NCBI GenBank assembly: GCA_031275085.1
Contig: JAISPG010000056.1
Span: 62,001-126,000 of the forward strand
Direction of reading: 5' to 3'
Source: Bacteroidales bacterium
GTDB lineage: Bacteria; Bacteroidota; Bacteroidia; Bacteroidales; ML635J-15
DNA length: 64,000 nucleotides
The translations under genes and the position numbers were made by a program. The notes under the pieces were generated by a model that did not search any database, was not told the origin of the DNA, and saw only the letters and a list, made by a program, of their open reading frames with translations. The stretch's first letter is position 1, and each line of letters begins with the position of its first letter. Shown in pieces: positions 35,233 through 45,059 of this stretch.

Positions 35233-37656
35233 TCAGTGTGTTATATCAAATGTTATTCCTCCTGAAAACATCGTTCCGTAAACTGGTGCATACATAAATG
35301 CCGCATCATCGAGGTGACGTTCATCCTGTATGTAATTAAAAATATTATTTACTCCTACATGTAGTTTTATATTTCTGATTTTTTTTGATATTCTCGCATT
35401 AAACAACATATACGGATCTGTCTTTTTTATTTTGGACTGGTCTCCGGTTTCAATATCTATATCGCTGTTATAATAATCAATATACATACTTCCCTGATAA
35501 TTTCCAAGAATGGTGAATGTCCATGTTTTTGGAGTATATTCGAGTTTGAGGTTCCCTGTTGTTTCAGGAAACCGTGAAATATATTTACTTATACTTTCAT
35601 AATCTGTCCCTATCCAGTCTTCTCTGACATGTTTATATTTTCCGTGATTATATGTAAAATCTATTCCAATACCCAGATTTTTAACAATAGTTGTCATTAC
35701 AGAAAGTTCAATTCCCTGCACATATGCATTATCTATATTTTTCCACTGATAATTATATCCTAAAGCGGCAATATTAGGGTCAGCATCAGTAAAACCTATT
35801 TTATCCTTCAGATCGGTACGGAACAGATTTAAATTTACTTTAATATTTTGTTCGTAATAATCTACGGAAAAATTATAACTTATTGATGTTTCAGGTTTAA
35901 GATCGGATGATTTCCACACTCTGGGCGAACCACTGCACAAATGCAAATCTTCCGAAAAGCCATACGGAGCTCTAAAACCTGTACCTGCGTTTGCCCGTAA
36001 TATGATCTTTTTTGAAATATCATATTTTACGGCAATTCTGGGATTGAAACTCGTTTGATTAAAATCGGTTTTGGGAAAATAATTATTTTCTGAGATCTGG
36101 CGGTCTGCAGTATATTCTTCTCCTGAATTATGCCAATCGAATCTTACACCCGGAACAACAACAAGTCTGCTTGTAATATTCCATTCGTCTTGTATAAACG
36201 CACCTAATTCTTTTGCTGATTTTTCACCTGTGGATTTATAAGCCTCGCCTAAATACTGGCTTGTTGTATCTACAATTACATACATTCCGGTTTCTTTAAG
36301 GTCATCATAAAATGCCTGGATTCCAAATAATAAATTATGGCTTCCCAGCTTAATCCCATAAGTTAAAGCTGAAGTTACAGAATTTTCTTTTGCAATATAA
36401 GGTCTCATATCCCTAAGATCAGGGACACTGTCATTATGAGTTCCCATATAGTCATTCAGAAAAGAATCATTTGTTGCATCTCTGCTATGGTTCACATAAG
36501 CCAGAGAAAAATTAAATTCGGATTTATTAAACTTTTTATTGTATTGTAGTTCGGCTTCGTAACGGTCTGTAAAAATACTTTCGGTACCGTCTGTAAACGG
36601 ATTTTTATAGTAGTCGTCAGTGATTATTCCTCCCTGCCTTCTTTCAAAAATTGTTTTTCCTCTTAAAATGAGTTTATCATTTTTAAAGAAAATATCATTA
36701 ACAAATAATCCAAATCCTGCGTTTGTAAGAGCTGTAGCAACCCTGTCCGAAACTCCGTCTTTATGTTTCACTTCTTCTCTTGTTGAGCCTTCTCCCGTCT
36801 GGTCTATTACATCTTCTGTGAGACGTTGTGCAAAAATGTTTAATCCTATATTACCTCTTTCATTTCTTAACGAAGACGATATGTCATATCTGTTTGATTT
36901 ATAATTCCCAAATTGCAGACCAACAGTCGTAGATGGAACAAAAGAGGGTTCTTTTGTTATAATATTTATTGCACCTGCAATAGCACTACTACCGTATAAA
37001 GCCGACCCTGCTCCTTTTACAACTTCAATTCTTCCCACATCTATTGTGCTTAGCTGTTGTAAACCGTAAACTCCTGCCAAACCGGAATACATAGGTTGAC
37101 CGTTTATAAGTATTTGCGTATGTTCTGCACCAAGTCCCTGCATTCTTACCATTGTGAAATTACATGACTGGCATTGATTCTCTACTCTTATTCCGGGAGT
37201 TCCTTCTAAGGCCTGATAAATATTGCACGCATTTTTATTTTCTATTTCGCGGTTTGTTATTACTTCTGTTCTTACAGGAACATCTTTTACATAATGTTGG
37301 GTTCTGGTTCCTGTAATTACAACCTGCTCCAGATTTAGCACATCATCTTCCAGGTCTATCATTAGTTCTACTGATTTACCTTTTTCAAATATTACTTCAA
37401 TTTCTTTTACTTTGTAACCAAGGCTTTGGATTTGTATTGTTTGTTTTCCGAGTGGCAGGTTTGCCAGTTTAAAATGTCCCGAAACATCAGATGTTGTACC
37501 TAAATTTGTTCCTTTTACCATAATGTTAGCAAATGATAAATGTTCTCCGCCTGATTCTGATTTCACATGACCGAAGAGCATGGCATCTGTTTTTTCCTGG
37601 GCATTGATATGTAATGTAATAATTGTAATTAAAATTAAAATGATAATTTTTTTCAT
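35233..37656 (-). CDS. TonB-dependent outer-membrane receptor
   Basis: An 807-residue receptor with a signal peptide (MKKIIILILITIITLHINAQ). A CarboxypepD_reg-like domain follows (about residues 25-110, GHVKSESGGEHLSFANIMVKG), then the plug (about 125-235) and a 22-strand barrel ending FSGGITFDITH. The plug has a CQSCNF motif in RVENQCQSCNFTMVRMQG that could bind metal, unlike the heme-type receptor at 51950. The substrate is unknown; a metal or metal complex is plausible. No lipoprotein partner is adjacent. It is transcribed alone, with a bidirectional terminator downstream. Confidence 0.92.
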   Translation of the reverse strand: MKKIIILILITIITLHINAQEKTDAMLFGHVKSESGGEHLSFANIMVKGTNLGTTSDVSGHFKLANLPLGKQTIQIQSLGYKVKEIEVIFEKGKSVELMIDLEDDVLNLEQVVITGTRTQHYVKDVPVRTEVITNREIENKNACNIYQALEGTPGIRVENQCQSCNFTMVRMQGLGAEHTQILINGQPMYSGLAGVYGLQQLSTIDVGRIEVVKGAGSALYGSSAIAGAINIITKEPSFVPSTTVGLQFGNYKSNRYDISSSLRNERGNIGLNIFAQRLTEDVIDQTGEGSTREEVKHKDGVSDRVATALTNAGFGLFVNDIFFKNDKLILRGKTIFERRQGGIITDDYYKNPFTDGTESIFTDRYEAELQYNKKFNKSEFNFSLAYVNHSRDATNDSFLNDYMGTHNDSVPDLRDMRPYIAKENSVTSALTYGIKLGSHNLLFGIQAFYDDLKETGMYVIVDTTSQYLGEAYKSTGEKSAKELGAFIQDEWNITSRLVVVPGVRFDWHNSGEEYTADRQISENNYFPKTDFNQTSFNPRIAVKYDISKKIILRANAGTGFRAPYGFSEDLHLCSGSPRVWKSSDLKPETSISYNFSVDYYEQNIKVNLNLFRTDLKDKIGFTDADPNIAALGYNYQWKNIDNAYVQGIELSVMTTIVKNLGIGIDFTYNHGKYKHVREDWIGTDYESISKYISRFPETTGNLKLEYTPKTWTFTILGNYQGSMYIDYYNSDIDIETGDQSKIKKTDPYMLFNARISKKIRNIKLHVGVNNIFNYIQDERHLDDAAFMYAPVYGTMFSGGITFDITH

Positions 37657-37915
37657 AAAGTCTACTTATAACAAGATTTTGCACAAAAAAAAGCAATTAA
37701 TATATGTAGTACAATCCCTAAAAATGATGATTTACAGATAATTCAAATATGATTTTTTGGGGCAATTATTTCCAAGTATTTTATTCTTCATCAAAATATG
37801 ACAGAATTTAAATCTTTATAATTTGATTAAGTATACAATAAATTTTTAAAATATAGAGTTAAATAAAAGAAAACTAATGAAAAATTATAAAAAAAACAAC
37901 TAAAAACTTATTGTT

Positions 37916-39433
37916 ATGAGAAAGAAACATATTTTGTTGCTGAATCTTGTAATTGCAGTATTTTTTGCAATTATTTTTTATGGAAACTATATAGGAATTA
38001 ATTTATTTTTATTTGAACTTGTTACTGTTCCATTAATGCTCTATATAAACAGACCTGTAAAATACAACCTATTAACAGTAATGCTTTTGGGTTCGGTTAT
38101 TATTACAGCATTAATGGTCATTCTTATAAATAGCAGCTGGAGTATTTTTATTAATTTTATATGTTTGTTTACTTTAAGTACAGCTCTATCATATAACGGT
38201 TTCAGATCGTTTATTCATGTATTTTTTGAAGCCATTGTACGGTTGATATCTTCACAGGTCAGTATTTTTAATAATTGGGAAGAACCTAAAAAGGAGAATG
38301 GTTCTAAAATTAATTTCGATTTCAGGAAATTTACTTTCCTTATATTAATACCTCTGGTCATTCTAATTTTATTTATAATATTATATGCTTCGGCAAGTTC
38401 TGTTTTTTACCAGAAATTTGAAGGTGTTTTCAATGTTATTTTCCGTTTCTTTGAAAATATAAATATTATTTTTATATTACTTGTTATATTGGGTTTGGTA
38501 ATAGGAAATGTTTTGTTTATGAAAACAAATTCTGTTGGAATTTATAAAAATGATATCACTGCTAACAATAATTTATTAAGGATAAGGCATAAAAATACCG
38601 GATCTTTTAAAATTACAGGATTAAAACTTCAGAATTTATCAGGGATAGTAATATTAGGATTACTAAATATTTTAATATTATTTTTTAATATACTCGATAT
38701 ATCACATTTTTGGTTTGGATTTGAATGGGACGGGAGTTTTTTAAGGGAATTTGTTCACGAAGGAACATGGGTTCTTGTATTTTCAATATTCCTGTCGGCA
38801 GCTATAGCTTTATATTTTTTTAAAGGAAATCTTAATTTTTATTCTAAAAATAATACTTTGAAGTATTTAACGATTTTATGGATAATTCAGAATTTTATTA
38901 TGACTATTTCTGTAATAATTCGTAATTATTGGTATATTAATTTCTTTGGATTGGCCTATAAGAGGATCGCTGTATTATTCTTTTTATTATTAACTCTTAT
39001 TGGGTTAGTTACTATAATCATTAAGATCACGCACAAAAAAAGTTCTTTTTTTCTGTGGAAAACAAATAGTTTTGCTTTATTGCTGGTTTTAGTGGTTACA
39101 ACATGTATTAACTGGGATTTACATATTGCTAAATTTAATTTTAACAATTATAACAGGTCTTTTCTGGATTACAGATTTTTAGCAAAATTAAATAATTCTT
39201 CTTTACCATATACCTTAAAATCTTTGGAAGAACTTGAGGAAATAAACAAAGTTCAGGAGAATATCATGCCATTTGATGTTAATCAGGGGAATTTATGGGA
39301 TATATACAGATATCATGCGGAAATAGAAGCAAAAAAGGATCGTTTTCTAAAACGGTTCTCGCCCAATAATTTTATGGAGTGGAATTATGCTGATTATTCT
39401 GCCTATAAAAAGTTAACGGAATCAATAGAGTGA
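37916..39433 (+). CDS. DUF4153/DUF4173-like multispan membrane protein
   Basis: A 505-residue inner-membrane protein with roughly 11 hydrophobic segments. The layout matches the DUF4153/DUF4173 group: short N-terminal helices, a cytoplasmic basic loop (about residues 120-135), a second helical block and a soluble tail of about 100 residues. The tail has the LDYRFLAKLNNSSLPYTL segment and a following helix-rich end that is seen in family members of Bacteroidota. The function is unknown. The stop abuts the stop of the convergent guaA gene with no base between them. Confidence 0.72.
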   Translation: MRKKHILLLNLVIAVFFAIIFYGNYIGINLFLFELVTVPLMLYINRPVKYNLLTVMLLGSVIITALMVILINSSWSIFINFICLFTLSTALSYNGFRSFIHVFFEAIVRLISSQVSIFNNWEEPKKENGSKINFDFRKFTFLILIPLVILILFIILYASASSVFYQKFEGVFNVIFRFFENINIIFILLVILGLVIGNVLFMKTNSVGIYKNDITANNNLLRIRHKNTGSFKITGLKLQNLSGIVILGLLNILILFFNILDISHFWFGFEWDGSFLREFVHEGTWVLVFSIFLSAAIALYFFKGNLNFYSKNNTLKYLTILWIIQNFIMTISVIIRNYWYINFFGLAYKRIAVLFFLLLTLIGLVTIIIKITHKKSSFFLWKTNSFALLLVLVVTTCINWDLHIAKFNFNNYNRSFLDYRFLAKLNNSSLPYTLKSLEELEEINKVQENIMPFDVNQGNLWDIYRYHAEIEAKKDRFLKRFSPNNFMEWNYADYSAYKKLTESIE

Positions 39434-40963
39434 TTATTCCCACTCTATTGTTGCCGGAGGTTTTGAACTTATATCATATACAACTCTGTTCACCCCTTTT
39501 ACTTTATTAATTATATTATTTGACATTTTAGCCAGAAAATCGTAAGGCAGATGAACCCAGTCGGCAGTCATTCCGTCGGTAGATTGAACTGCACGCAGAG
39601 CTACAACATTTTCGTAAGTTCTTTCATCACCCATAACCCCTACTGATCGTACCGGTAAAAGCATTGTCCCGGCTTGCCATACATCATCGTAAAGTCCGTA
39701 TTCTTTTAATCCGGAAATAAAAATATCATCTACATCCTGAAGTATCCTGACTTTTTCAGGAGTTATATCACTAAGTATTCTTATTCCTAACCCCGGACCA
39801 GGGAAAGGATGGCGGTTCAGAATATTTTCAGAAATATTTAAAGCTTTGCCAACACGACGAACTTCGTCTTTAAATAAAAGATTTAAAGGTTCTACTATTT
39901 TGAGTTTCATTTTTTCGGGTAACCCGCCTACATTATGATGCGATTTTATAGTTGCAGATGGTCCTTTAACTGAAACAGATTCGATAACATCAGGATATAT
40001 TGTTCCTTGTGCGAGCCAGACAACATTTTCTATTTTGTGTGCTTCGCGGTCGAATATTTCAATAAAAGTACGCCCGATAATTTTTCTTTTAGTTTCAGGG
40101 TCTGTAACTCCGGCAAGTTCTGAATAGAATTCATTTTTTGCATCAATTCCAATAACATTGAGTCCCATTCCACGATATGATTCCAGAACGTCTTCAAATT
40201 CGTTTTTACGTAATAAGCCATTGTCAACAAATATACAAGTCAGTTGATTTCCTATAGCTTTGTGTAAAAGTACGGCAGCAACAGAACTGTCAACTCCACC
40301 GGAAAGTCCAAGGACAACTTTATCGTTACCGATTTTTTCTTTTAATTCGTTAATTGTAGTTTCAACAAAAGAAGCCGGAGTCCAATCCTGTTTACAACCA
40401 CAAATATCAACCACAAAGTTTTTTAATAAAGTTTTTCCGTCAGTAGAATGATATACCTCAGGATGAAATTGAATACCCCAGGTTTGTTCTTTATTTATTT
40501 TATATGCTGCTACTTTTACGTCATGTGTAGAAGCAATGATCTCATAGTTCTCAGGAACTTTTACGATAGTATCACCGTGTGACATCCATACTTGAGATCC
40601 ATTACTTATATCTTTTAATAATTGTTCTCCGGTTTTTATAAAATTAAGATTTGCTCTTCCATATTCTCTTGAACCGGAAGGAGCTACTTCCCCACCGTAA
40701 AAATGTGATAGGAATTGTGCTCCGTAACAAACTCCAAGTAACGGTAATTTTGTCTTTATCTTTGTTAAATCCGGCTTTAATGCGTTTTTATCTCGAACAG
40801 AAAACGGACTTCCGCTTAACACAACGCCTTTTATAGAATTATCAATTTCAGGAATTTTATTATACGGATAAATTTCACAGTAAACATTTAACTCTCTAAC
40901 TCTTCTTGCAATTAATTGAGTATACTGAGACCCGAAATCAAGGATTAATATTTTTTCAGTCAT
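39434..40963 (-). CDS. guaA: GMP synthase (glutamine-hydrolysing)
   Basis: A 509-residue bifunctional enzyme that converts XMP to GMP. The class I glutamine amidotransferase domain (residues 1-190) has the nucleophile in GVCYGAQFL and the catalytic His/Glu in GIQFHPEV. The ATP-pyrophosphatase domain has the PP-loop [10 protein letters not shown], and the C-terminal dimerisation domain ends [20 protein letters not shown]. All parts are complete. It is transcribed alone on the minus strand, between the convergent DUF4153-like gene and the korAB terminator. I see no purine riboswitch upstream. Confidence 0.97.
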   Translation of the reverse strand: MTEKILILDFGSQYTQLIARRVRELNVYCEIYPYNKIPEIDNSIKGVVLSGSPFSVRDKNALKPDLTKIKTKLPLLGVCYGAQFLSHFYGGEVAPSGSREYGRANLNFIKTGEQLLKDISNGSQVWMSHGDTIVKVPENYEIIASTHDVKVAAYKINKEQTWGIQFHPEVYHSTDGKTLLKNFVVDICGCKQDWTPASFVETTINELKEKIGNDKVVLGLSGGVDSSVAAVLLHKAIGNQLTCIFVDNGLLRKNEFEDVLESYRGMGLNVIGIDAKNEFYSELAGVTDPETKRKIIGRTFIEIFDREAHKIENVVWLAQGTIYPDVIESVSVKGPSATIKSHHNVGGLPEKMKLKIVEPLNLLFKDEVRRVGKALNISENILNRHPFPGPGLGIRILSDITPEKVRILQDVDDIFISGLKEYGLYDDVWQAGTMLLPVRSVGVMGDERTYENVVALRAVQSTDGMTADWVHLPYDFLAKMSNNIINKVKGVNRVVYDISSKPPATIEWE

Positions 40964-41097
40964 TTTTGATGTTTTTCAAGGTGCAAAGATGATAAAAAAA
41001 ATGAAATTTTCAGGAATATTTAGTGCTGAAAATAGATGGTTTTATTTTATAATGTTTGAATAATAGCTTTAGTATTGTGATTGTGCATATTTTGCAT

Positions 41098-41135
41098 AAT
41101 AAAAAAAGAGAAAACAATTTAAGTTTTCTCTTTTT
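41098..41135 (-). terminator. Rho-independent terminator of korAB
   Basis: AAAAAGAGAAAAC and GTTTTCTCTTTTT (41103-41115 and 41123-41135) form a 13-bp stem, followed on the minus strand by a T-run. It lies about 40 bp after the korB stop. Confidence 0.8.
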
Positions 41136-41171
41136 CAACTAGGTATTTAAATAAAACCTAAAAAGATTTTA

Positions 41172-42191
41172 TTATTTTATATCAAATACTTTTCCGCTAT
41201 TTAAAAGGTCTTTTACATTTTTAACTTTTGAATTAGCTTCAGCATCTATAATTTGTTGTTCAAGCATTTCATCGTATGTAGGTTGTTTTACTGATCTGAT
41301 AACTCCTACAGCAACCGGTAGTTCCGGATATGACATTCTTGCCAGTATGTAATGCATGTTCGGATTTTGTGTTGTCATATCATGAACAAGGATATCATCT
41401 TCGGTAATTCCATTTTCGCCGATAGTAACAACTTTAATATTACTTCCGTCAAAAACAAGTCCTTTATTTCTTTCTTTTCCGAATATCATTTTTTTACCAT
41501 GTTCAAGAAGAATAATCCTGTCGTCTCTTACATCTTTTCCTACAATGCATTCATGAGTAGCGTCATTAAAAATGACACAGTTTTGAAGTACTTCTATTAT
41601 AGATGTTCCTTTATGTTTTGCTGCATCAATAAAAACTTCTTCCATTCCTTTAGGTTCTTTATCGGCAACACGTGCAAAGAATGTTCCCTGAGCTCCCATT
41701 ACTAATTCTCCTGGTTCAAAAGGTCTTTCAATTGTTCCGTAAGGAGATGTTTTGGTAACAGCTCCAAAAGGAGTAGTAGGAGAATACTGACCTTTCGTTA
41801 ATCCATAAATTTTATTATTGAATATCAGTACATTTACGTCTATATTTCTTCTGATCATATGTATAAAATGATTACCGCCAATAGCCATAGAGTCTCCATC
41901 GCCTGTAGTAATCCATACATTAAGATCAGGTCGTGCAGCTTTTAAACCTGAAGCAATTGCAGTTGCTCTTCCGTGCATGGTATGAAAACCATATGTTTTC
42001 ATATAATAAGGAAATCTGGAAGAACATCCTATCCCTGAAACAAATACAACATTTTCTTTTGTAACACCTGTTTCCGGAAGGGCTTTTTGTACTGCAGCCA
42101 AAATTGGATATCCACCACAGCCTGCACACCATTTTACCGGTCCGTCTATCTGAAAATCAGCCCTGGTTAATTTTTCTTTTACTTCTTCCAT
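41172..42191 (-). CDS. korB: 2-oxoacid:ferredoxin oxidoreductase, beta subunit
   Basis: A 339-residue thiamine-diphosphate subunit. The N-terminal CAGCGGYPILAA brings cysteines for the proximal Fe-S cluster, GIGCSSRFPYYM follows, and WITTGDGDSMAIGGNH holds the ThDP/Mg motif (GDGD). With the alpha subunit it oxidises a 2-oxoacid, most likely 2-oxoglutarate, to the acyl-CoA and reduces ferredoxin; the name korB rests on similarity of the pair to KorAB of Bacteroidota. It begins 3 bp after the alpha subunit and is closed by a terminator. Confidence 0.92.
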   Translation of the reverse strand: MEEVKEKLTRADFQIDGPVKWCAGCGGYPILAAVQKALPETGVTKENVVFVSGIGCSSRFPYYMKTYGFHTMHGRATAIASGLKAARPDLNVWITTGDGDSMAIGGNHFIHMIRRNIDVNVLIFNNKIYGLTKGQYSPTTPFGAVTKTSPYGTIERPFEPGELVMGAQGTFFARVADKEPKGMEEVFIDAAKHKGTSIIEVLQNCVIFNDATHECIVGKDVRDDRIILLEHGKKMIFGKERNKGLVFDGSNIKVVTIGENGITEDDILVHDMTTQNPNMHYILARMSYPELPVAVGVIRSVKQPTYDEMLEQQIIDAEANSKVKNVKDLLNSGKVFDIK

Positions 42192-42194
42192 GAT

Positions 42195-44054
42195 TTATTT
42201 TTCTTTTAGTACTTGTAAAAATTTTTCTTTTAATTCACTAATAAAGAACGGAAGTCCCTGAACTTTATTAAATTGCTTGTATTGGAACTCCTGATGTTGA
42301 GAACGCAGATATTCGGCAAATTGTCCCGTATTAAGTTCACAAACCAGATGTTTTTTGAATTTACCAAATACTTCTTTAGTATTTTTTGGCAACGGGAAAA
42401 TATAATTAAATTGAGCAAGACTAATATCATATCCTTCTTCACGTAATTCTTTTACTGCAGAATTTAAGGCTCCGTAAGTACCTCCCCAGCCGATTACAAG
42501 AAGTTCTCCACCATTCTGGTTACCTATGATTTTCTGTTCAGGAATATAATTTTCTATTCTTTTAATTTTATCAGCCCTGTAGTTTGTCATTACCTGATGG
42601 TTATACGGATCATGAGAAACTTCACCGCTTATATCAGATTTTTCCAGTCCTCCGATTCTGTGTTGCAGTCCCGGTTGCCCCGGAAGTGCCCATGAACGGT
42701 TTAATTTTTCTTTGTCTCTCTTATATGGTTTATAATCCGGATCATTATCTTTTACCAAAGGAGGTTTGATCGGCTGTATTTTATCGTAGTCAGGAATCGA
42801 CCATAATTCTGTTCCGTTTGCAAGATAACCGTCTGTTAATAAGATAATCGGGGTCATATGTTCTACTGCAATTTTACATGCCATATATGCATAATCAAAA
42901 CAATTACCGGGAGAAGATGCTGCAATTACAGGAAGTGGAGATTCTCCATGACGTCCGTGTATTGCTTGCATAAGGTCACTTTGTTCTGTCTTTGTAGGAA
43001 TTCCGGTTGATGGTCCTCCTCTTTGTACATCTACAATTACTAAAGGTAATTCTGTAATAATTGCCAGCCCCATTGCCTCTGTTTTCAAAGAAAGACCGGG
43101 ACCTGACGTTGATGTAGCTCCCAGGTATCCGCCAAAACTTGCTCCGATAGCAGTACATATACCTGCGATTTCATCTTCAGCCTGAAATGTTTTTACGCCG
43201 AGATGTTTTTTATTACTAAGTTCTTGTAATATTTCTGTTGCAGGGGTAATAGGATATGAACCAAGGAAAAGTTTCAATCCTGCTTTTTCTGCTCCGGCAA
43301 TCAGTCCCCAGGCTGTAGCAACATTTCCTGTTATTTGACGGAATCTACCTTTTTTATCTTTAGCAGGATTTACCTGAAACTGAGTAGCAATAGCTTCAAT
43401 AGTTTCGGCATAATTATAACCTGCATGTAATACCGCTTTGTTGGCTTTTGCCAGATCAGGTTTCTTTTCGAACTTTTTATCAATAAATTCTTCTCCGATT
43501 GTCATATCTCTGTTGAATAACCAGAACAGTAATCCCATAACAAACTGATTTCTTGTTTTATCAGCAGTTTTATGGTCAATACCTAGTTCCAAAGCATTTA
43601 CAGTAGATCTTGATAAAGATGTTATCGGAGCCTTTATTAATGTAAATCCTTTTAATGAACCATCATTTAATGGATCTTCGATATAACCTGCTTTCTTATA
43701 ATGTTTGTTATCGAAATTATCGATATCAACAATTATTGTAGCACCAGGTTTTACCCATTTCATGTTGGCTTTTAAAGCAGCAGGATTTAATGCTACTAAT
43801 ACATCAGCCAGATCACCGGGAGTCTGAATTTCTTTTCTTCCGATATGAACCTGAAATCCTGAAACACCTGCAATTGTTCCTTGTGGTGCACGTATTTCGG
43901 AAGGATAGTCTGGAAATGTTAAAAGATCGTTTCCAAATGAAGCGGAGGCATCTGAAAATTGAGTTCCGGTTAATTGCATTCCATCCCCGGAATCACCTGC
44001 AAATTTCACAACCACTTCTTCCAGCTCGAGTACTTTTTTTTGGTTGTTTCCCAT
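42195..44054 (-). CDS. korA: 2-oxoacid:ferredoxin oxidoreductase, gamma-alpha fusion
   Basis: A 619-residue subunit in which the gamma domain (about residues 10-195, VVVKFAGDSGDGMQLTG) is fused in front of the alpha (pyrimidine-binding) domain starting near GNVATAWGLIAGAEKAG. The region FLGSYPITPATEIL and FQAEDEIAGICTAIGASFGG are typical, followed by TSTSGPGLSLKTEAMGLA. There are no extra ferredoxin domains, so an external ferredoxin is the acceptor. 2-Oxoglutarate is the likely substrate, with pyruvate or branched-chain oxoacids possible. korB follows after 3 bp. A TAACTTTG box lies 26 bp upstream. Confidence 0.93.
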   Translation of the reverse strand: MGNNQKKVLELEEVVVKFAGDSGDGMQLTGTQFSDASASFGNDLLTFPDYPSEIRAPQGTIAGVSGFQVHIGRKEIQTPGDLADVLVALNPAALKANMKWVKPGATIIVDIDNFDNKHYKKAGYIEDPLNDGSLKGFTLIKAPITSLSRSTVNALELGIDHKTADKTRNQFVMGLLFWLFNRDMTIGEEFIDKKFEKKPDLAKANKAVLHAGYNYAETIEAIATQFQVNPAKDKKGRFRQITGNVATAWGLIAGAEKAGLKLFLGSYPITPATEILQELSNKKHLGVKTFQAEDEIAGICTAIGASFGGYLGATSTSGPGLSLKTEAMGLAIITELPLVIVDVQRGGPSTGIPTKTEQSDLMQAIHGRHGESPLPVIAASSPGNCFDYAYMACKIAVEHMTPIILLTDGYLANGTELWSIPDYDKIQPIKPPLVKDNDPDYKPYKRDKEKLNRSWALPGQPGLQHRIGGLEKSDISGEVSHDPYNHQVMTNYRADKIKRIENYIPEQKIIGNQNGGELLVIGWGGTYGALNSAVKELREEGYDISLAQFNYIFPLPKNTKEVFGKFKKHLVCELNTGQFAEYLRSQHQEFQYKQFNKVQGLPFFISELKEKFLQVLKEK

Positions 44055-44395
44055 TGTCTATAAATTAATGTTTAATGTTACAAAGTTAAATACTTATTAT
44101 TTATTACTAATAATAAATCTGTTTTTTTTTATTTTTTTAATATTTCTTCTTAATGCTCAATTAATCAATGTATTGTAAAATAAGTTACTGTTATAATTCC
44201 TTTCTTTTTCATAAGGCTATCGTCATATTAATGAATAAAATGAAAAAACATTGTGCAAAAAAGAGAGGATTCCTAATAAATATTTATAGTTGGAAATTTA
44301 AATGCTTTAATTAAATAGTATTATGTTCTTTAACAGGCGATGATTTCGTAAAATATTCGATAATGTTTAACCTGTAAAAATTTTAAAGTTCTTTT
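44055..44395. other. Intergenic region with korAB -7 box
   Basis: AT-rich and without a convincing gene. On the minus strand TAACTTTG (44081-44088) matches TAnnTTTG and lies 26 bp before korA, but no -33 box is clear. I see nothing else here. Confidence 0.4.
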
Positions 44396-45013
44396 TTAAT
44401 CCTGAAACAGTTCATCAAGAGTTGGCATAGGTGTGTATTCATTAATCTTATCTATTGATATTGCATCTACGAAGCTATTTAAATCATCCAGTGAATAAAA
44501 CTGAATACTAAAACCTTCTGTACTTAGCATTTGATCTTTACTGGATGCATATGGTACTGACTCCAGTGATAAAATATAAATTGCATGTTTTTTATCATTA
44601 CTTTCCTGTATGGTAAAGTTAAAAGAAACAGTTACAGGATAAAATGAATGTATATCTTTATTTACAAAAAAGAATCCTGCAGCGTCAAAAAACATTTTCA
44701 TTTTTCTTGTATATGACATTACTTTATATTCTTCTGCAACTTTAATCCATTCATCATATTTATCTCTTGCCTTTGTAAGAGATGTGAAAAAATTATTGTA
44801 TTCATTCCGGGTTATAAAAAAACCGACAGTATCTTTGGCATTAACAGGGTTTGCATAAAAAACAAGAGTAAAATCACCACTTTTTCTGTCTTTATCTATG
44901 AAAATATCATATGTGAAGTTCTGGTAAAAATTTTTGTATTCTAAAAATTTCTCCTGAGACCATAATGAGTTGAAAATCAAAACCAAAAATAAAAAAACAA
45001 GTAATTTTTTCAT
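44396..45013 (-). CDS. Secreted hypothetical protein (205 aa)
   Basis: I do not recognise a family. The protein has a clean signal peptide (MKKLLVFLFLVLIFNSLWSQ), then about 185 residues of mixed alpha/beta type, with no Cys and no membrane span, and an acidic C-terminus (TPMPTLDELFQD). It is likely periplasmic. It follows the TolC-like gene on the same strand with a 46-bp gap and could be the last gene of the efflux operon, or independent. Nothing in the sequence indicates a role. Confidence 0.65.
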   Translation of the reverse strand: MKKLLVFLFLVLIFNSLWSQEKFLEYKNFYQNFTYDIFIDKDRKSGDFTLVFYANPVNAKDTVGFFITRNEYNNFFTSLTKARDKYDEWIKVAEEYKVMSYTRKMKMFFDAAGFFFVNKDIHSFYPVTVSFNFTIQESNDKKHAIYILSLESVPYASSKDQMLSTEGFSIQFYSLDDLNSFVDAISIDKINEYTPMPTLDELFQD

Positions 45014-45059
45014 AAAACATTTTTTTGCGAAAATAGAAAAAATTTAAATATAAATTAAA

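Noticed and set aside
40964..41097. Purine riboswitch upstream of guaA
   Set aside because: The leader is short and AT-rich, without the conserved loop motifs of purine riboswitches.
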